Shown here piece by piece: positions 34,957 to 43,658 of a stretch of 64,000 bases of DNA; positions within the stretch are counted from its first letter, which is position 1, and each line of letters starts with the position of its first letter. Source of the DNA: an uncultured Steroidobacter sp. (lineage in GTDB: Bacteria > Pseudomonadota > Gammaproteobacteria > Steroidobacterales > Steroidobacteraceae). Where the stretch lies: assembly GCF_937958065.1 (NCBI RefSeq), contig NZ_CALFXI010000109.1, positions 1 to 64,000 on the forward strand, given 5' to 3'. Both the position numbers and the translations under genes were made by a program. The notes beneath the pieces were generated by a model. The model worked only from the letters and a program-made list of their open reading frames with translations. It made no database searches and was not told where the DNA came from.

Positions 34957-36210
34957 ATGCATTGGTTTACCGGCTTGTTTCTATTACTGCTGCTGGCCTC
35001 CACGGCCACGCGCAGCTGGCTCAATCAGCGCCAGGCGGCCGCCGTGCTCCGGCACCGCGGCCAGGTTCCCGAGGCGTTCGCCGAGAAAGTGGACCTGCAG
35101 GCGCACCAGAAGGCCGCGGACTATACCGTCGCCGGCACGGCCCTGAACCGCTGGGACGTACTGCTGGATGCAGTCGTGGCGTTATTGCTGACCTTGGGCG
35201 GCGGCATCGACACCATCGACTCCTGGTGGCAGGCGGCGCATCTGTCGCCCACCTGGCATGGGACGGCCGTCGTACTGTCGACTTTCTTGATAGTCGGCGC
35301 GATCGGGCTGCCGCTGTCACTGTGGCGGACTTTTGGTATCGAAGCGCGCTTCGAGTTCAACCGCACCACGCCCAAGCAGTACCTCATCGATCTGCTCCTG
35401 ATGCTGGGCCTCGGGCTGCTGCTCGGGACTCCACTGCTGTTCGTGATTCTGTACCTGATGCAACAGGCCGGCTCGCTGTGGTGGCTGTATGCCTGGCTGG
35501 TGTGGGTGGGCTTTTCGGTGCTGGTCACCTGGGCGTACCCGGCGATCTTCGCCCCGCTGTTCAACAAGTTCACGCCGGTGACGGACGAAACGCTCAAGCA
35601 GCGGACCGAAGCCGTACTGCAGCGCTGCGGCTTCGAGTCGAAAGGGGTGTTCAAGATGGACGGCTCTCGCCGCTCCACGCACGGCAACGCCTACTTCACC
35701 GGCATCGGCCGCAACAAGCGCATCGTGTTCTTCGACACCTTGCTCGAACGGCTGCACGCCGCGGAAGTCGAAGCGGTGCTCGCGCATGAGCTCGGTCATT
35801 TCCGACTGCATCACATTCGCTCGGGGCTGATTCTGCAGGTCGTCATGGGGCTGCTCGGCTTCCTGTTGCTCGATCTGCTGATGCGCTGGCCCGCCTTCTA
35901 TGCGGCGCTCGGCGTCACGAAACCCTCGACGCACGCGGCGCTGCTGCTCTTCGTCTTCGTGTTGCCGGCGTTCACCTATTTCCTCACTCCGCTCGGCGCA
36001 TGGTGGTCGCGCAAGCACGAGTTCGAAGCCGATGAATTCGCCGCGAAGCATGCCGACGCCAGGGATCTCGCCAACGCGCTGGTGAAACTGCATCGGGACA
36101 ATGCGAGCACGCTCACGCCCGACAGTCTGCACTCCGCCTTCTACGACTCGCATCCGCCTGCGCTCGTGCGCATCACGCGCCTGCTGTCGCTGGCCTCTCA
36201 GCGCTCATGA
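34957..36210 (+). CDS. M48 family Ste24-type membrane zinc metalloprotease
   Basis: This 417-residue integral membrane protease has an N-terminal extension with several helices (M48_N), the zinc motif HELGH at 277-281, and the third ligand in the HEFEADEFAA segment near Glu357. The conserved SRRSTHGNAYFTG precedes the active site. It is of the CAAX-protease/Ste24 type rather than the shorter HtpX. Bacterial members probably remove misfolded or clogged membrane proteins. Its stop overlaps the rsgA start (ATGA at 36207-36210), so the two are co-translated. Confidence 0.9.
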   Translation: MHWFTGLFLLLLLASTATRSWLNQRQAAAVLRHRGQVPEAFAEKVDLQAHQKAADYTVAGTALNRWDVLLDAVVALLLTLGGGIDTIDSWWQAAHLSPTWHGTAVVLSTFLIVGAIGLPLSLWRTFGIEARFEFNRTTPKQYLIDLLLMLGLGLLLGTPLLFVILYLMQQAGSLWWLYAWLVWVGFSVLVTWAYPAIFAPLFNKFTPVTDETLKQRTEAVLQRCGFESKGVFKMDGSRRSTHGNAYFTGIGRNKRIVFFDTLLERLHAAEVEAVLAHELGHFRLHHIRSGLILQVVMGLLGFLLLDLLMRWPAFYAALGVTKPSTHAALLLFVFVLPAFTYFLTPLGAWWSRKHEFEADEFAAKHADARDLANALVKLHRDNASTLTPDSLHSAFYDSHPPALVRITRLLSLASQRS

Positions 36211-37136
36211 GCGACGCGATCGAGACGCCGGCGCGGGTCACGGAATCGTTTGGCCGTCGCGTCATCGTCGAAACGACCGACGGTGCGCGCATGCCGGCCG
36301 AGCTGTTCGGCAAGCGTTTGACTTGCGTGTGCGGCGATGAAGTGACGATTCGCGCGCCGTCGCAAAGCAGCGGCGATGTCGCGAAGGTGGTCAGCGTCGC
36401 CCCTCGCCGTTCGTTGTTCGCTCGCACCAACAGTCGCGGACGCACCGAGCCGCTGGCCGCGAATCTGTCTTTGATCATCGTGATCATCGCGCCCAATCCC
36501 GAGCCCGATTTATTCATTGCCGATCGGTACCTCGCCGGCGCCGCGCTCGCGGGCATTTCCGGCGCGCTGATCGTGAACAAGTCAGAGCTGCCGGGCGCCG
36601 AAGATCCGACCTTCCAGGCTCGCGTGCAGGACTACGAGCGTGCCGGCTATCCGGTGCTGCGATTGTCCGCGAAGAACGAGCCCACCGTGGCGCCGGTGCG
36701 CGAGCTGCTCGTGAATCAGAGTGCCATGCTCGTCGGCCAGTCCGGCGTGGGCAAGTCGACGCTCACCAACCGACTGGCGCCCGAATCCGAGCGAGCGACG
36801 CGTTCGCTGTCGGACTCGACGGGCGAAGGTCGACATACGACGGTATCGACGGCTTTGTTTCGTTTGTCGAGCGGCGGCGAGTTGATCGATTCGCCCGGTG
36901 TGCGCGATTACGCCCCACCGCCCGTCGAAGATGCGATGGTGCAGGTCGGCTGGCCGGAAATCCTGAAGCTCGCGCCCGAGTGCAAGTTCAACAATTGCCT
37001 GCACCTTCGCGAGCCCGGCTGCGCGGTGCTCGCCGCCCTGGCGCAGAAGACGCTGTCGGCGCGCCGTTATGAAAGTTATAAACGTCTGCTCAACATCATG
37101 CGTGGGCTCGCGCCGGAATACGAACGCCGGCGCTGA
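36207..37136 (+). CDS. rsgA: Ribosome small-subunit-dependent GTPase A
   Basis: This 309-residue circularly permuted GTPase helps late maturation of the 30S subunit. An OB-fold (residues ~10-75) is followed by G4 (VNKSEL), G5, G1 (GQSGVGKSTL) and G3 (DSPGVRDY) in permuted order. The C-terminal zinc site is in ECKFNNCLHLREPGC. All key residues are present. The start overlaps the upstream protease stop; its other neighbour converges after 18 bases. Confidence 0.95.
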   Translation: MSDAIETPARVTESFGRRVIVETTDGARMPAELFGKRLTCVCGDEVTIRAPSQSSGDVAKVVSVAPRRSLFARTNSRGRTEPLAANLSLIIVIIAPNPEPDLFIADRYLAGAALAGISGALIVNKSELPGAEDPTFQARVQDYERAGYPVLRLSAKNEPTVAPVRELLVNQSAMLVGQSGVGKSTLTNRLAPESERATRSLSDSTGEGRHTTVSTALFRLSSGGELIDSPGVRDYAPPPVEDAMVQVGWPEILKLAPECKFNNCLHLREPGCAVLAALAQKTLSARRYESYKRLLNIMRGLAPEYERRR

Positions 37137-37154
37137 CCCTCCGCTCGTCGAAGC

Positions 37155-38078
37155 CTATTGCCAGGCACTCACCTTGGTATCGCCGTTGAGGAACGGCAGC
37201 GCCGTGGTCACCAGCTCCGGCGCGAGAAAGATATCGTAGTGGGTGTGATTGGGAAGGATCGCCAGCCGATTCTGCGACAGGTGCTCTCGCATCCAGCCCG
37301 CGTCCTTCAAGCCGCCACCCAGCAGCTGATAGAACTTGATGACGTGCTCGGGGCGGTACATATCCGAGTCGCCGAACACCAGCATCACCGGCATCTTCAG
37401 TTTCGCGACATCGGCGGCATAGTCATAGTCCTTGCGCATGAAGTCGCCGATCTCGGTGAGCAGGCGCGGGAAATCGTCCGGCTTGGGTGCGACCGCGACA
37501 TAACCCTGATACATGGGCGTGTCCTTCATGAACTGGAACGCGTCGCCGTTCATCTGCGCCTGCTGAGCCTTGATCTCCGGATAGAAGCCGTCCGACGAAT
37601 AGCCCGCGGACACCAGCACCAGGCGACGCACCTGTTCCGGGTGCTGCACGGCCAGTCGGAAGCCGACGCCGCCGCCCAGGGAATAACCGAGCACGTCGAT
37701 CTGCCGATAGCCCAGCTTTTGCAACAGAGCGTTCAGGTCTTCGCCCATGGCATCCAGATTGAACTTGCGAGTGCCGAGCTCGGTGCGGCCATGACCCAGC
37801 AAGTCGACCAACACCACCTGTCGCTGCCTGGTGAGCGTCGGCAACAGCGGCGCGAACATATCGCTCGAACCGAGTCCGCCGTGCAGGAGCAGCACTGGTT
37901 CGCCCTTGCCGCGAATCTCGTAGTAATAGTTGATGCCGTTGACGGGGATGCGGCCCGACTTGCCGGGCGCCGTGATGGCCTGCTGCACGCTCGCAGCGGA
38001 CGGGCTGTCGGCCAGCGTGGGAATGGCCGGCGCGATCAGTGCCAGGGCAGTCAGGGTCCGGGTCAGTAAGCGCTTCAT
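37155..38078 (-). CDS. Exported alpha/beta hydrolase
   Basis: This 307-residue protein has a signal peptide (MKRLLTRTLTALALIAPAI, cleaved near TLADS) and an alpha/beta-hydrolase core. The oxyanion loop is LLLHGGLGSS, the nucleophile elbow GYSLGGG, the acid likely Asp in VFGDSDMYRPE, and the base His in LPNHTHYDIF. The substrate is unknown. The start at 38078 is set by the signal peptide; it converges on rsgA. Confidence 0.82.
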   Translation of the reverse strand: MKRLLTRTLTALALIAPAIPTLADSPSAASVQQAITAPGKSGRIPVNGINYYYEIRGKGEPVLLLHGGLGSSDMFAPLLPTLTRQRQVVLVDLLGHGRTELGTRKFNLDAMGEDLNALLQKLGYRQIDVLGYSLGGGVGFRLAVQHPEQVRRLVLVSAGYSSDGFYPEIKAQQAQMNGDAFQFMKDTPMYQGYVAVAPKPDDFPRLLTEIGDFMRKDYDYAADVAKLKMPVMLVFGDSDMYRPEHVIKFYQLLGGGLKDAGWMREHLSQNRLAILPNHTHYDIFLAPELVTTALPFLNGDTKVSAWQ

Positions 38079-38186
38079 TGCTCTTGCTCCAGTGTTGTTG
38101 AGTGCGTCCTGCCCCAAGGACGACGCCCCTCAGGCGCGCCCGACATCACCGAAGCAAAAATTTCGCGGCCCGTTCCGGGTCCTGGA

Positions 38187-39299
38187 TCACTGCGGAGAAA
38201 GCGCGACCTGCGCGCGTCGCTGCCACAGGCGCCATACGCCGTACGTCAGCAGCGGCAACACGTAGACCGCGATCAGCAAATACGCGAGCCCGCGGTAACC
38301 GCGTGCGATCAACGTGACCAGACCGAAGCGGTCGGCGAGCAGCATCGCGATCACGAGCAACACGCCAGCAGCGATGAATCGTGCCCTCGCTGACAAATCT
38401 CGTCCGAGCCTGGCGCGCCACACCTGCTCGATGCGCTGATTCACCGCGTGCACGCTGCCCGTACCGCTCTCGAGCAGCGCCGCGAAGATCATCAATTGGA
38501 AGGCGCCATGAAACACCGGCGCGTCCAGACGCTGCAGCAGGAAGTCCGACGGCAGCGCCTGCTCGGCGATCTCCGGGTAGTAAGCGACCATGCAGACGAA
38601 AAAAAGAAACGCCGGAATCATCGCCAGCGGTCCGGACAAGGCACCGGCGATGATGGCATCGCGATTGCTGGTCAGGTGCCGCAGCACCGGCAAGATCACC
38701 ACGGCGCCGACGATGTTGTAACCGGCGTAAGTCACGCCCGCGAGCAGCCAACCATCGGTAGGCACGTCCAACGCAAAGTTCGCCGAAATCCGATCGCCGA
38801 ACTTGCCGAGCGACAGCACCACGAAGAGCGCATAGACGCCGTACAGGAAGAACGACACCCACTTGAACAACTGCTCGACCGACGCGTTGCCGAACGCGAC
38901 GAACAACGCGATGCCCAGCATCAAACAAAGCGTCCCCGCGAGCGGCGGCCAGCCAAACAGCGCAGCACCGATGGCACCCGCGGCGGCGCCGAACACGGCA
39001 AGGATCAACACGATGAACAGACAGTAGGCGATCTCGAAGACCATCCAGCCCCGGCCGAGCAGGTGCCGGAAGAACGTGCGGTAGTCTGCGCTGTGCGTGG
39101 CCCGCGCGAACAGGAAGGTCGCGATACACACGACGCTCCAGATCACGGCGGCGAACGACATCGCCAACAATCCGCCGCGCGGCCCGCTCGGCAGGAAGAA
39201 CTCGACCAGCTCGCGGCCCGTTGCATAGCCGCCGCCTATGACCACCGCCTTGAAGGCGAAGCCAGGCAACAGATAGCGTTGGAACCAGGACGGTTGCAT
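38187..39299 (-). CDS. YkvI-type inner-membrane permease
   Basis: This 370-residue protein has about ten transmembrane helices and starts MQPSWFQRYLLPGFAFKAVV followed by IGGGYATGRE, typical of YkvI/COG3949 membrane proteins, which are related to the amino-acid/LeuT-fold transporters. It is the last gene of a five-gene run. Its ATG shares one base with the stop of the DUF1611 gene (TGATG), so the two are translationally coupled. By context it may carry D-glutamate or a short peptide across the inner membrane; the sequence alone does not show the substrate. The in-frame extension to 39572 is antisense-like and rejected. Confidence 0.78.
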   Translation of the reverse strand: MQPSWFQRYLLPGFAFKAVVIGGGYATGRELVEFFLPSGPRGGLLAMSFAAVIWSVVCIATFLFARATHSADYRTFFRHLLGRGWMVFEIAYCLFIVLILAVFGAAAGAIGAALFGWPPLAGTLCLMLGIALFVAFGNASVEQLFKWVSFFLYGVYALFVVLSLGKFGDRISANFALDVPTDGWLLAGVTYAGYNIVGAVVILPVLRHLTSNRDAIIAGALSGPLAMIPAFLFFVCMVAYYPEIAEQALPSDFLLQRLDAPVFHGAFQLMIFAALLESGTGSVHAVNQRIEQVWRARLGRDLSARARFIAAGVLLVIAMLLADRFGLVTLIARGYRGLAYLLIAVYVLPLLTYGVWRLWQRRAQVALSPQ

Positions 39300-40315
39300 C
39301 AGGAGCGCAGGCAGTGATCGATCAGCCGTTCGAACTCGGCTCCGCCGCGCATCGGATCCGCGACCGGCATGCTCAATCGGTCGCTCTCGGCGGCCATCAG
39401 CTCGCGCGCCTCGCGCTCCGACAGCTTCGACGTGTTGAGGCTCACGCCGCCGCAGCGAATCGCCGGATTGGTGCGCCGACCGAGGCGCAGATTCAGATCG
39501 ATGGTCTCCTCCAGGCTGGGCAAGGGATAGTCGGGCATGCCCATCACATGGGTGCGACCGGCTTCGTGGCACACGATGATGACATCGGGCTGACTGCCAT
39601 GTAACAACCCGAGCGAGACGGCGGCATAGGACGGATGAAACAACGAGCCCTGCCCTTCGATCACATCCCAGTGATCCGGCGGCGCATCCGGCGATAGCAC
39701 CTCCGCCGCGCCCGCCTCGAAATCCGAGACCACGGCATCCATCGGCATGCCGCTGCCGGCGATCATGATCCCCGTCTGGCCCGTGGCCCGAAAGTCAGCA
39801 TTCACGCCGCGCTTCTGGAATGCTCTCGTGATCGCGAGCGCGGTGTATTTCTTCCCCAGGGCGCAATCCGTTCCGACCGCCAGCAGTCGCTTGCCACTGC
39901 GCTTGCGACCAGTGGCGGTCGGAATTCCTCGCGGTGGCGTACGGACGTCGATCAGACGACGTCCATGGCGCTCGGCGGCTGCAACCAACGCCGGCGCGTC
40001 GACGAGTCTCGTGTGCATTCCCCCCACCAGATCCAGCCCGGCCTCCAGCGCTTCGAGCAACGAAGGCATCCAGCTGTCGAGAATGCGCCCGCCCATGTTG
40101 GCCACGCCGATGACCATGGAACGTGCGCCTTGCGCGCGGGCCTGCGCTGGGGTGAGCTTGGGCAGCCCGAGCGTGATGGCGTCGGGCGAGCAGGCCAGCT
40201 CGCCGACGCATTGCTCCCGGGCCCAGTCCCTGAGGCCAAAGGCCGTTTTCGCGAAGCCTGCCTCGGTGGTATCGCCGAGAAACAGCAGATACGGTTGCGG
40301 CAGATTCAGGGACAT
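39299..40315 (-). CDS. dgcN: DUF1611 family protein, probable D-glutamate N-acetyltransferase (DgcN-like)
   Basis: This 338-residue protein belongs to DUF1611. It has a short Rossmann-like N-terminal domain (YLLFLGDTTEAGFAKTAFG) and a P-loop domain with a Walker-A-like GTDCALGKKYTALAI. It also has the conserved FRATGQTGIMIAGSG, EGQGSLFHPSYAAVSLGLL and CHEAGRTHV segments. A marine homologue, DgcN, was reported to acetylate D-glutamate before epimerisation by DgcA; the DgcA-like epimerase gene lies two genes upstream. Assignment rests on family plus neighbourhood. The start is uncertain: ATG at 40315 is used, with GTG at 40336 as an alternative. Confidence 0.75.
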   Translation of the reverse strand: MSLNLPQPYLLFLGDTTEAGFAKTAFGLRDWAREQCVGELACSPDAITLGLPKLTPAQARAQGARSMVIGVANMGGRILDSWMPSLLEALEAGLDLVGGMHTRLVDAPALVAAAERHGRRLIDVRTPPRGIPTATGRKRSGKRLLAVGTDCALGKKYTALAITRAFQKRGVNADFRATGQTGIMIAGSGMPMDAVVSDFEAGAAEVLSPDAPPDHWDVIEGQGSLFHPSYAAVSLGLLHGSQPDVIIVCHEAGRTHVMGMPDYPLPSLEETIDLNLRLGRRTNPAIRCGGVSLNTSKLSEREARELMAAESDRLSMPVADPMRGGAEFERLIDHCLRS

Positions 40316-40354
40316 CGAGAGGTTTGCTGTTGTCACGTTCGGTCAACTTGTCAC

Positions 40355-42601
40355 TTAGAACTGGAAATCGAGGCTCAGGCCCACGGTGCGCGGCTGAAGC
40401 ACGGCGAGATCCAGCCGCACCGGCTGGTTCAAGCCGTCGGTAGTCACGCCGCCGCCGGTGAACGCGCGTTCGTCGGTCAGATTCTTCACGAACAGCCGCA
40501 CGGTCACCTTGTCGAATTGCACGTCGGCGTTGAGGTCGAGCACATCGTACGCCGGCAGCGCATACGCGAGGTTATCTTCCGTCCTGACCACCTCGCTATA
40601 ACGCTCGTCGACATAGCGCCAGCCGCCACCGAGGTTGGCCTCGTAGCCGCCAAAAGCAGTGAACGCATAGTTCGCAGTCACCGCGCCACTCCATTTCGGC
40701 ACGCCCGGCAGCTGCGTGTTCAGCGCGTTCGGCAGATCCGGCGGGCTCGATTTCAGGCTCGCATCCGTATAGGACAGATTGAAGCCGAGCTGCAGCCCCT
40801 GGTTGACCGAGAACAACGATTCGAGCTCGACGCCCCGGCTTTCCGCATCGCCGGCATTGTCCAGTCCGCTCACGCCCCCGAAGGTGCGGCTCTGCTGGAT
40901 GTCCTGCCAGTCGATGTAGAACACCGAGGCATTCACCAGCGCGCGTCCGTCCATGAAGATGCTCTTGAAACCCAGCTCGTAATTGGTGAGCTCGTCGGCC
41001 GCCACCGACGGCGGCATGTCGGTCACGATGGTGTTCGGACCGCCGGGACGATAACCCGTTGCGACACGCGCATACAGCATGGTGTCCTCGGTCAGATGCC
41101 AGCGCGGGCTGATCGCGTACGTGAACACATCTTCGTCGGACTCACCGGGCTGGTTCGCGGTGGCCACGATGGCGCCGGCGCTGATCTGCCGGAACTTCTG
41201 ATCGTTCGCGGCCCAGCGCAGGCCGGTGATCACATCGAAGCTGTCGTTGATCTTGAAAGTCACATCGCCGAACACGGCGAGCTCCTTGTACTCCGATGGC
41301 AGCTGCGCGAACGCGAAGTACGGCAGGAAGGCCTCGATCGGCACTCCATTGACATCGGTCGCATCGACCAGCTGCTGGTTCCTGCTCTCCTCCTCGGTAT
41401 AGAACACGCCGGCGCGCCACTGGATCGCGCCCTCGCCGCTGGATGCGAGCCGGAATTCCTGCGTCCACTTTTCATGGTCGAGCGTGAGGTTGAACTTGCT
41501 CAAGCCTTCCTCGAACGGCGCGCCCGGCAATTCGAACAGCACGCTCAAGGCCGGAAACAGCGAGCCGTACGTGATGCTCGCGTCCTGCGTTTGCTTCGTG
41601 TGCGTCTTCGAGTAGCTGGTCGCGGACACGAAATCCGCCCAGCCCAGGTTCCAGTCGAGGGTCGCCGAGTAGTAATCGACGTCCTTGCTGAACGGCTCGG
41701 CATTCGGAATCGAGGTGGTGAGATCGGCGAGATTGCGGCGGGCGCGGATCGGATCGGTCCCGGCCAGCGCCAGCGCCATGGTCGTATTGCTCTCGGAGTC
41801 CAGCTGCTGCCACAGAGCATTCACCTTGAGCGAGGCGCGATCGCTGATCTCCCACAGCAGGGAGGCGCGTCCACCGCTCTGCTCCAGCTCGTTCACGTCT
41901 GCTCTGCCCGTGTATGCGTTGTCGATATAGCCCGGCGTGTTCTGCTGGAAGTAGCTGGCCCGGAGCGCAACCGAGTCGCCCAGCGGCACATTCACTCCAG
42001 CACGCGCGCCCCAGCCGGGATCGCCCGCGCCGCTCACGTCGGAGCCTTCGATGCCGGCGCGCCATTCCAATGCGTCGGTACTCGGTTCCTTCAGGACGTA
42101 CTTGAGCAAGCCGCCCATGGAACCCGCGCCGTAGAGCGTCCCTTGCGGGCCGCGCAGCACTTCGACGCGTTCGATATCGTACGGCATCAGATCGAGCGCG
42201 AAGCTGGTAGCGCGCGCATAGTTGTTACTCGCACCGAGCGGTGTTTCATCGACATAGGTGCCGACCACCGAACCCGGGCCCACCGGCGCGATGCCACGCA
42301 GGGTGATGCTCGTCTGGCCTGGGCTGCCTCCGTTGGTGATATTGATGCCAGGCATGTAGGCCGCGTAATCCTGCAACTGCGTGGCGTGCACGCGAGTGAG
42401 CTGTTCCTCGGCGAACGCGCTCACCGAGACCGGCACGTCCTGCACACTTTCGCTGCGCTTCTGCGCGGTCACGATGATCTCGTCGATCACGCCCGCCTGA
42501 CCTTCCGCCGCTCGCACATTGGTCGCGCTCACCAACAGCGCCAGTGCGCCGGTCGAAACGCCGATCGTCATCCCGCGCGACAGATTCAAGAAATCACTCA
42601 T
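40355..42601 (-). CDS. TonB-dependent outer-membrane receptor
   Basis: This 748-residue receptor has a signal peptide (to about residue 32), a TonB-box region before DEIIVTAQKRSESVQDVPVS, a plug domain with RVEVLRGPQGTLYGAGSMGG, and a 22-strand barrel ending in the C-terminal Phe of LSLDFQF. It has no STN domain. It lies between the epimerase and DgcN-like genes, so the likely cargo is a peptide or muropeptide containing D-glutamate rather than iron, an inference from neighbours. Its start is preceded by CGGGGAGCGACC, identical to the leader of an internal start in the other receptor of this window. Confidence 0.92.
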   Translation of the reverse strand: MSDFLNLSRGMTIGVSTGALALLVSATNVRAAEGQAGVIDEIIVTAQKRSESVQDVPVSVSAFAEEQLTRVHATQLQDYAAYMPGINITNGGSPGQTSITLRGIAPVGPGSVVGTYVDETPLGASNNYARATSFALDLMPYDIERVEVLRGPQGTLYGAGSMGGLLKYVLKEPSTDALEWRAGIEGSDVSGAGDPGWGARAGVNVPLGDSVALRASYFQQNTPGYIDNAYTGRADVNELEQSGGRASLLWEISDRASLKVNALWQQLDSESNTTMALALAGTDPIRARRNLADLTTSIPNAEPFSKDVDYYSATLDWNLGWADFVSATSYSKTHTKQTQDASITYGSLFPALSVLFELPGAPFEEGLSKFNLTLDHEKWTQEFRLASSGEGAIQWRAGVFYTEEESRNQQLVDATDVNGVPIEAFLPYFAFAQLPSEYKELAVFGDVTFKINDSFDVITGLRWAANDQKFRQISAGAIVATANQPGESDEDVFTYAISPRWHLTEDTMLYARVATGYRPGGPNTIVTDMPPSVAADELTNYELGFKSIFMDGRALVNASVFYIDWQDIQQSRTFGGVSGLDNAGDAESRGVELESLFSVNQGLQLGFNLSYTDASLKSSPPDLPNALNTQLPGVPKWSGAVTANYAFTAFGGYEANLGGGWRYVDERYSEVVRTEDNLAYALPAYDVLDLNADVQFDKVTVRLFVKNLTDERAFTGGGVTTDGLNQPVRLDLAVLQPRTVGLSLDFQF

Positions 42602-42613
42602 GGTCGCTCCCCG
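42602..42613 (-). promoter_or_regulatory. Ribosome-binding leader of the first TonB receptor
   Basis: On the minus strand CGGGGAGCGACC directly precedes the ATG. GGGGAG is a purine-rich Shine-Dalgarno element five bases from the start. The same 12 bases plus ATG recur at 60460-60474. Confidence 0.6.
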
Positions 42614-42643
42614 TATCGTTGTTGATGACCGCGCCGTTGCGGA

Positions 42644-43651
42644 TTACTTGCCGTCACCCCAGACATTGCTCGCGCAATGCACGCTGCCATCCTGGTACCC
42701 GATGCTGGGATGACGGTCCTCTGCCAGAAAAATCGGTCCGTCGAGATCCACGTAATCGCACAGCTGCGCGACCACGAACGCCGGCGCCATGGCGAGGCTG
42801 GTGCCCACCATGTTGCCGACCATGACCTGCATGCCGAGGCGGCGCGCCTCGTGCGCCATCGCGAGGGCTTCGGTCAGCCCGCCGCATTTGTCGAGCTTGA
42901 TGTTGACGACCTGGAAGCGGCCGCGCAGGCCGCGCACGTCAGCGAGTCCTTGCACGCTTTCATCGGCTGCCAGCGGAATGGGACTCTTGAAGCCGTCCAG
43001 ATCCGCTTCGCGACCGCGCGGTAACGGCTGCTCGACCAGTTGCACGCCGGCTTCGACGAAGGCCGGCATGATGGCTTTGAGCTTTTCGATCGAATAACCC
43101 TGGTTGGCATCGACCCCGATCCAGACATCCGGACGCAGCCGACGCACTGCGCGCACTCGTTCCTTGTCCATCTTCAGATCGCCATCGAGCTTCAGCTTGA
43201 GCGCCTTGGCGTGTGGCAGCGCTTCTGCCGCGCTCACCACCGCACGCGGACCATCGGCGCTCAAGGTGAACGTCGTCACGCACGGCCCGACTGCATCCAG
43301 GCCGGCAAGGCGCCACACCGGCGTGCCAGCGTGCTTCGCTTCGAGGTCCCACAGCGCACAATCCAGCGCGTTGCGAGCGCCGCCCGGCGGCATCAGCTCC
43401 AACAACTGCTGACGGGTGATGCCGCTCTCGATGATGGCCCGATGTTTCTCCAGCACATCGAGGCTGCTCTCAGGCGTGTCCTTCAAGTAATAGACACCCG
43501 CCGCCTCACCGCGACCTCGTCCCCGCTCGCTCTGCAGCGTGACCACGACAACGGGGACTTCGGTGAAGGTGTAGCCCGAGATCCGAAACGGATTGCGCAG
43601 GCGCAACCGCTCGATCTCGACCTGCATCTGCATGGGAACCGCGGTGCTCAT
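42644..43651 (-). CDS. dgcA: Enolase-superfamily epimerase, DgcA / dipeptide-epimerase type
   Basis: This 335-residue muconate-lactonising-enzyme subgroup protein has the KxK catalytic pair (Lys152, Lys154 in ALKLKLDG), metal ligands Asp181 (GVDANQGY), Glu207 (VEQPLPRG) and Asp230 (LAADES), and the opposite Lys in NIKLDKCGGL. This set matches L-Ala-D/L-Glu epimerases and DgcA, which turns N-acetyl-D-Glu into N-acetyl-L-Glu. The nearby DUF1611 gene favours the DgcA role; a dipeptide-epimerase role in murein recycling is the main alternative. It starts 7 bases after the serine-hydrolase stop. Confidence 0.82.
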   Translation of the reverse strand: MSTAVPMQMQVEIERLRLRNPFRISGYTFTEVPVVVVTLQSERGRGRGEAAGVYYLKDTPESSLDVLEKHRAIIESGITRQQLLELMPPGGARNALDCALWDLEAKHAGTPVWRLAGLDAVGPCVTTFTLSADGPRAVVSAAEALPHAKALKLKLDGDLKMDKERVRAVRRLRPDVWIGVDANQGYSIEKLKAIMPAFVEAGVQLVEQPLPRGREADLDGFKSPIPLAADESVQGLADVRGLRGRFQVVNIKLDKCGGLTEALAMAHEARRLGMQVMVGNMVGTSLAMAPAFVVAQLCDYVDLDGPIFLAEDRHPSIGYQDGSVHCASNVWGDGK

Positions 43652-43658
43652 CGTCGCC

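Noticed and set aside
39965..42625. An 886-codon plus-strand open frame opposite the DUF1611 and TonB receptor genes
   Set aside because: Both minus-strand genes have clear family motifs; this frame spans two unrelated genes and has no domain.
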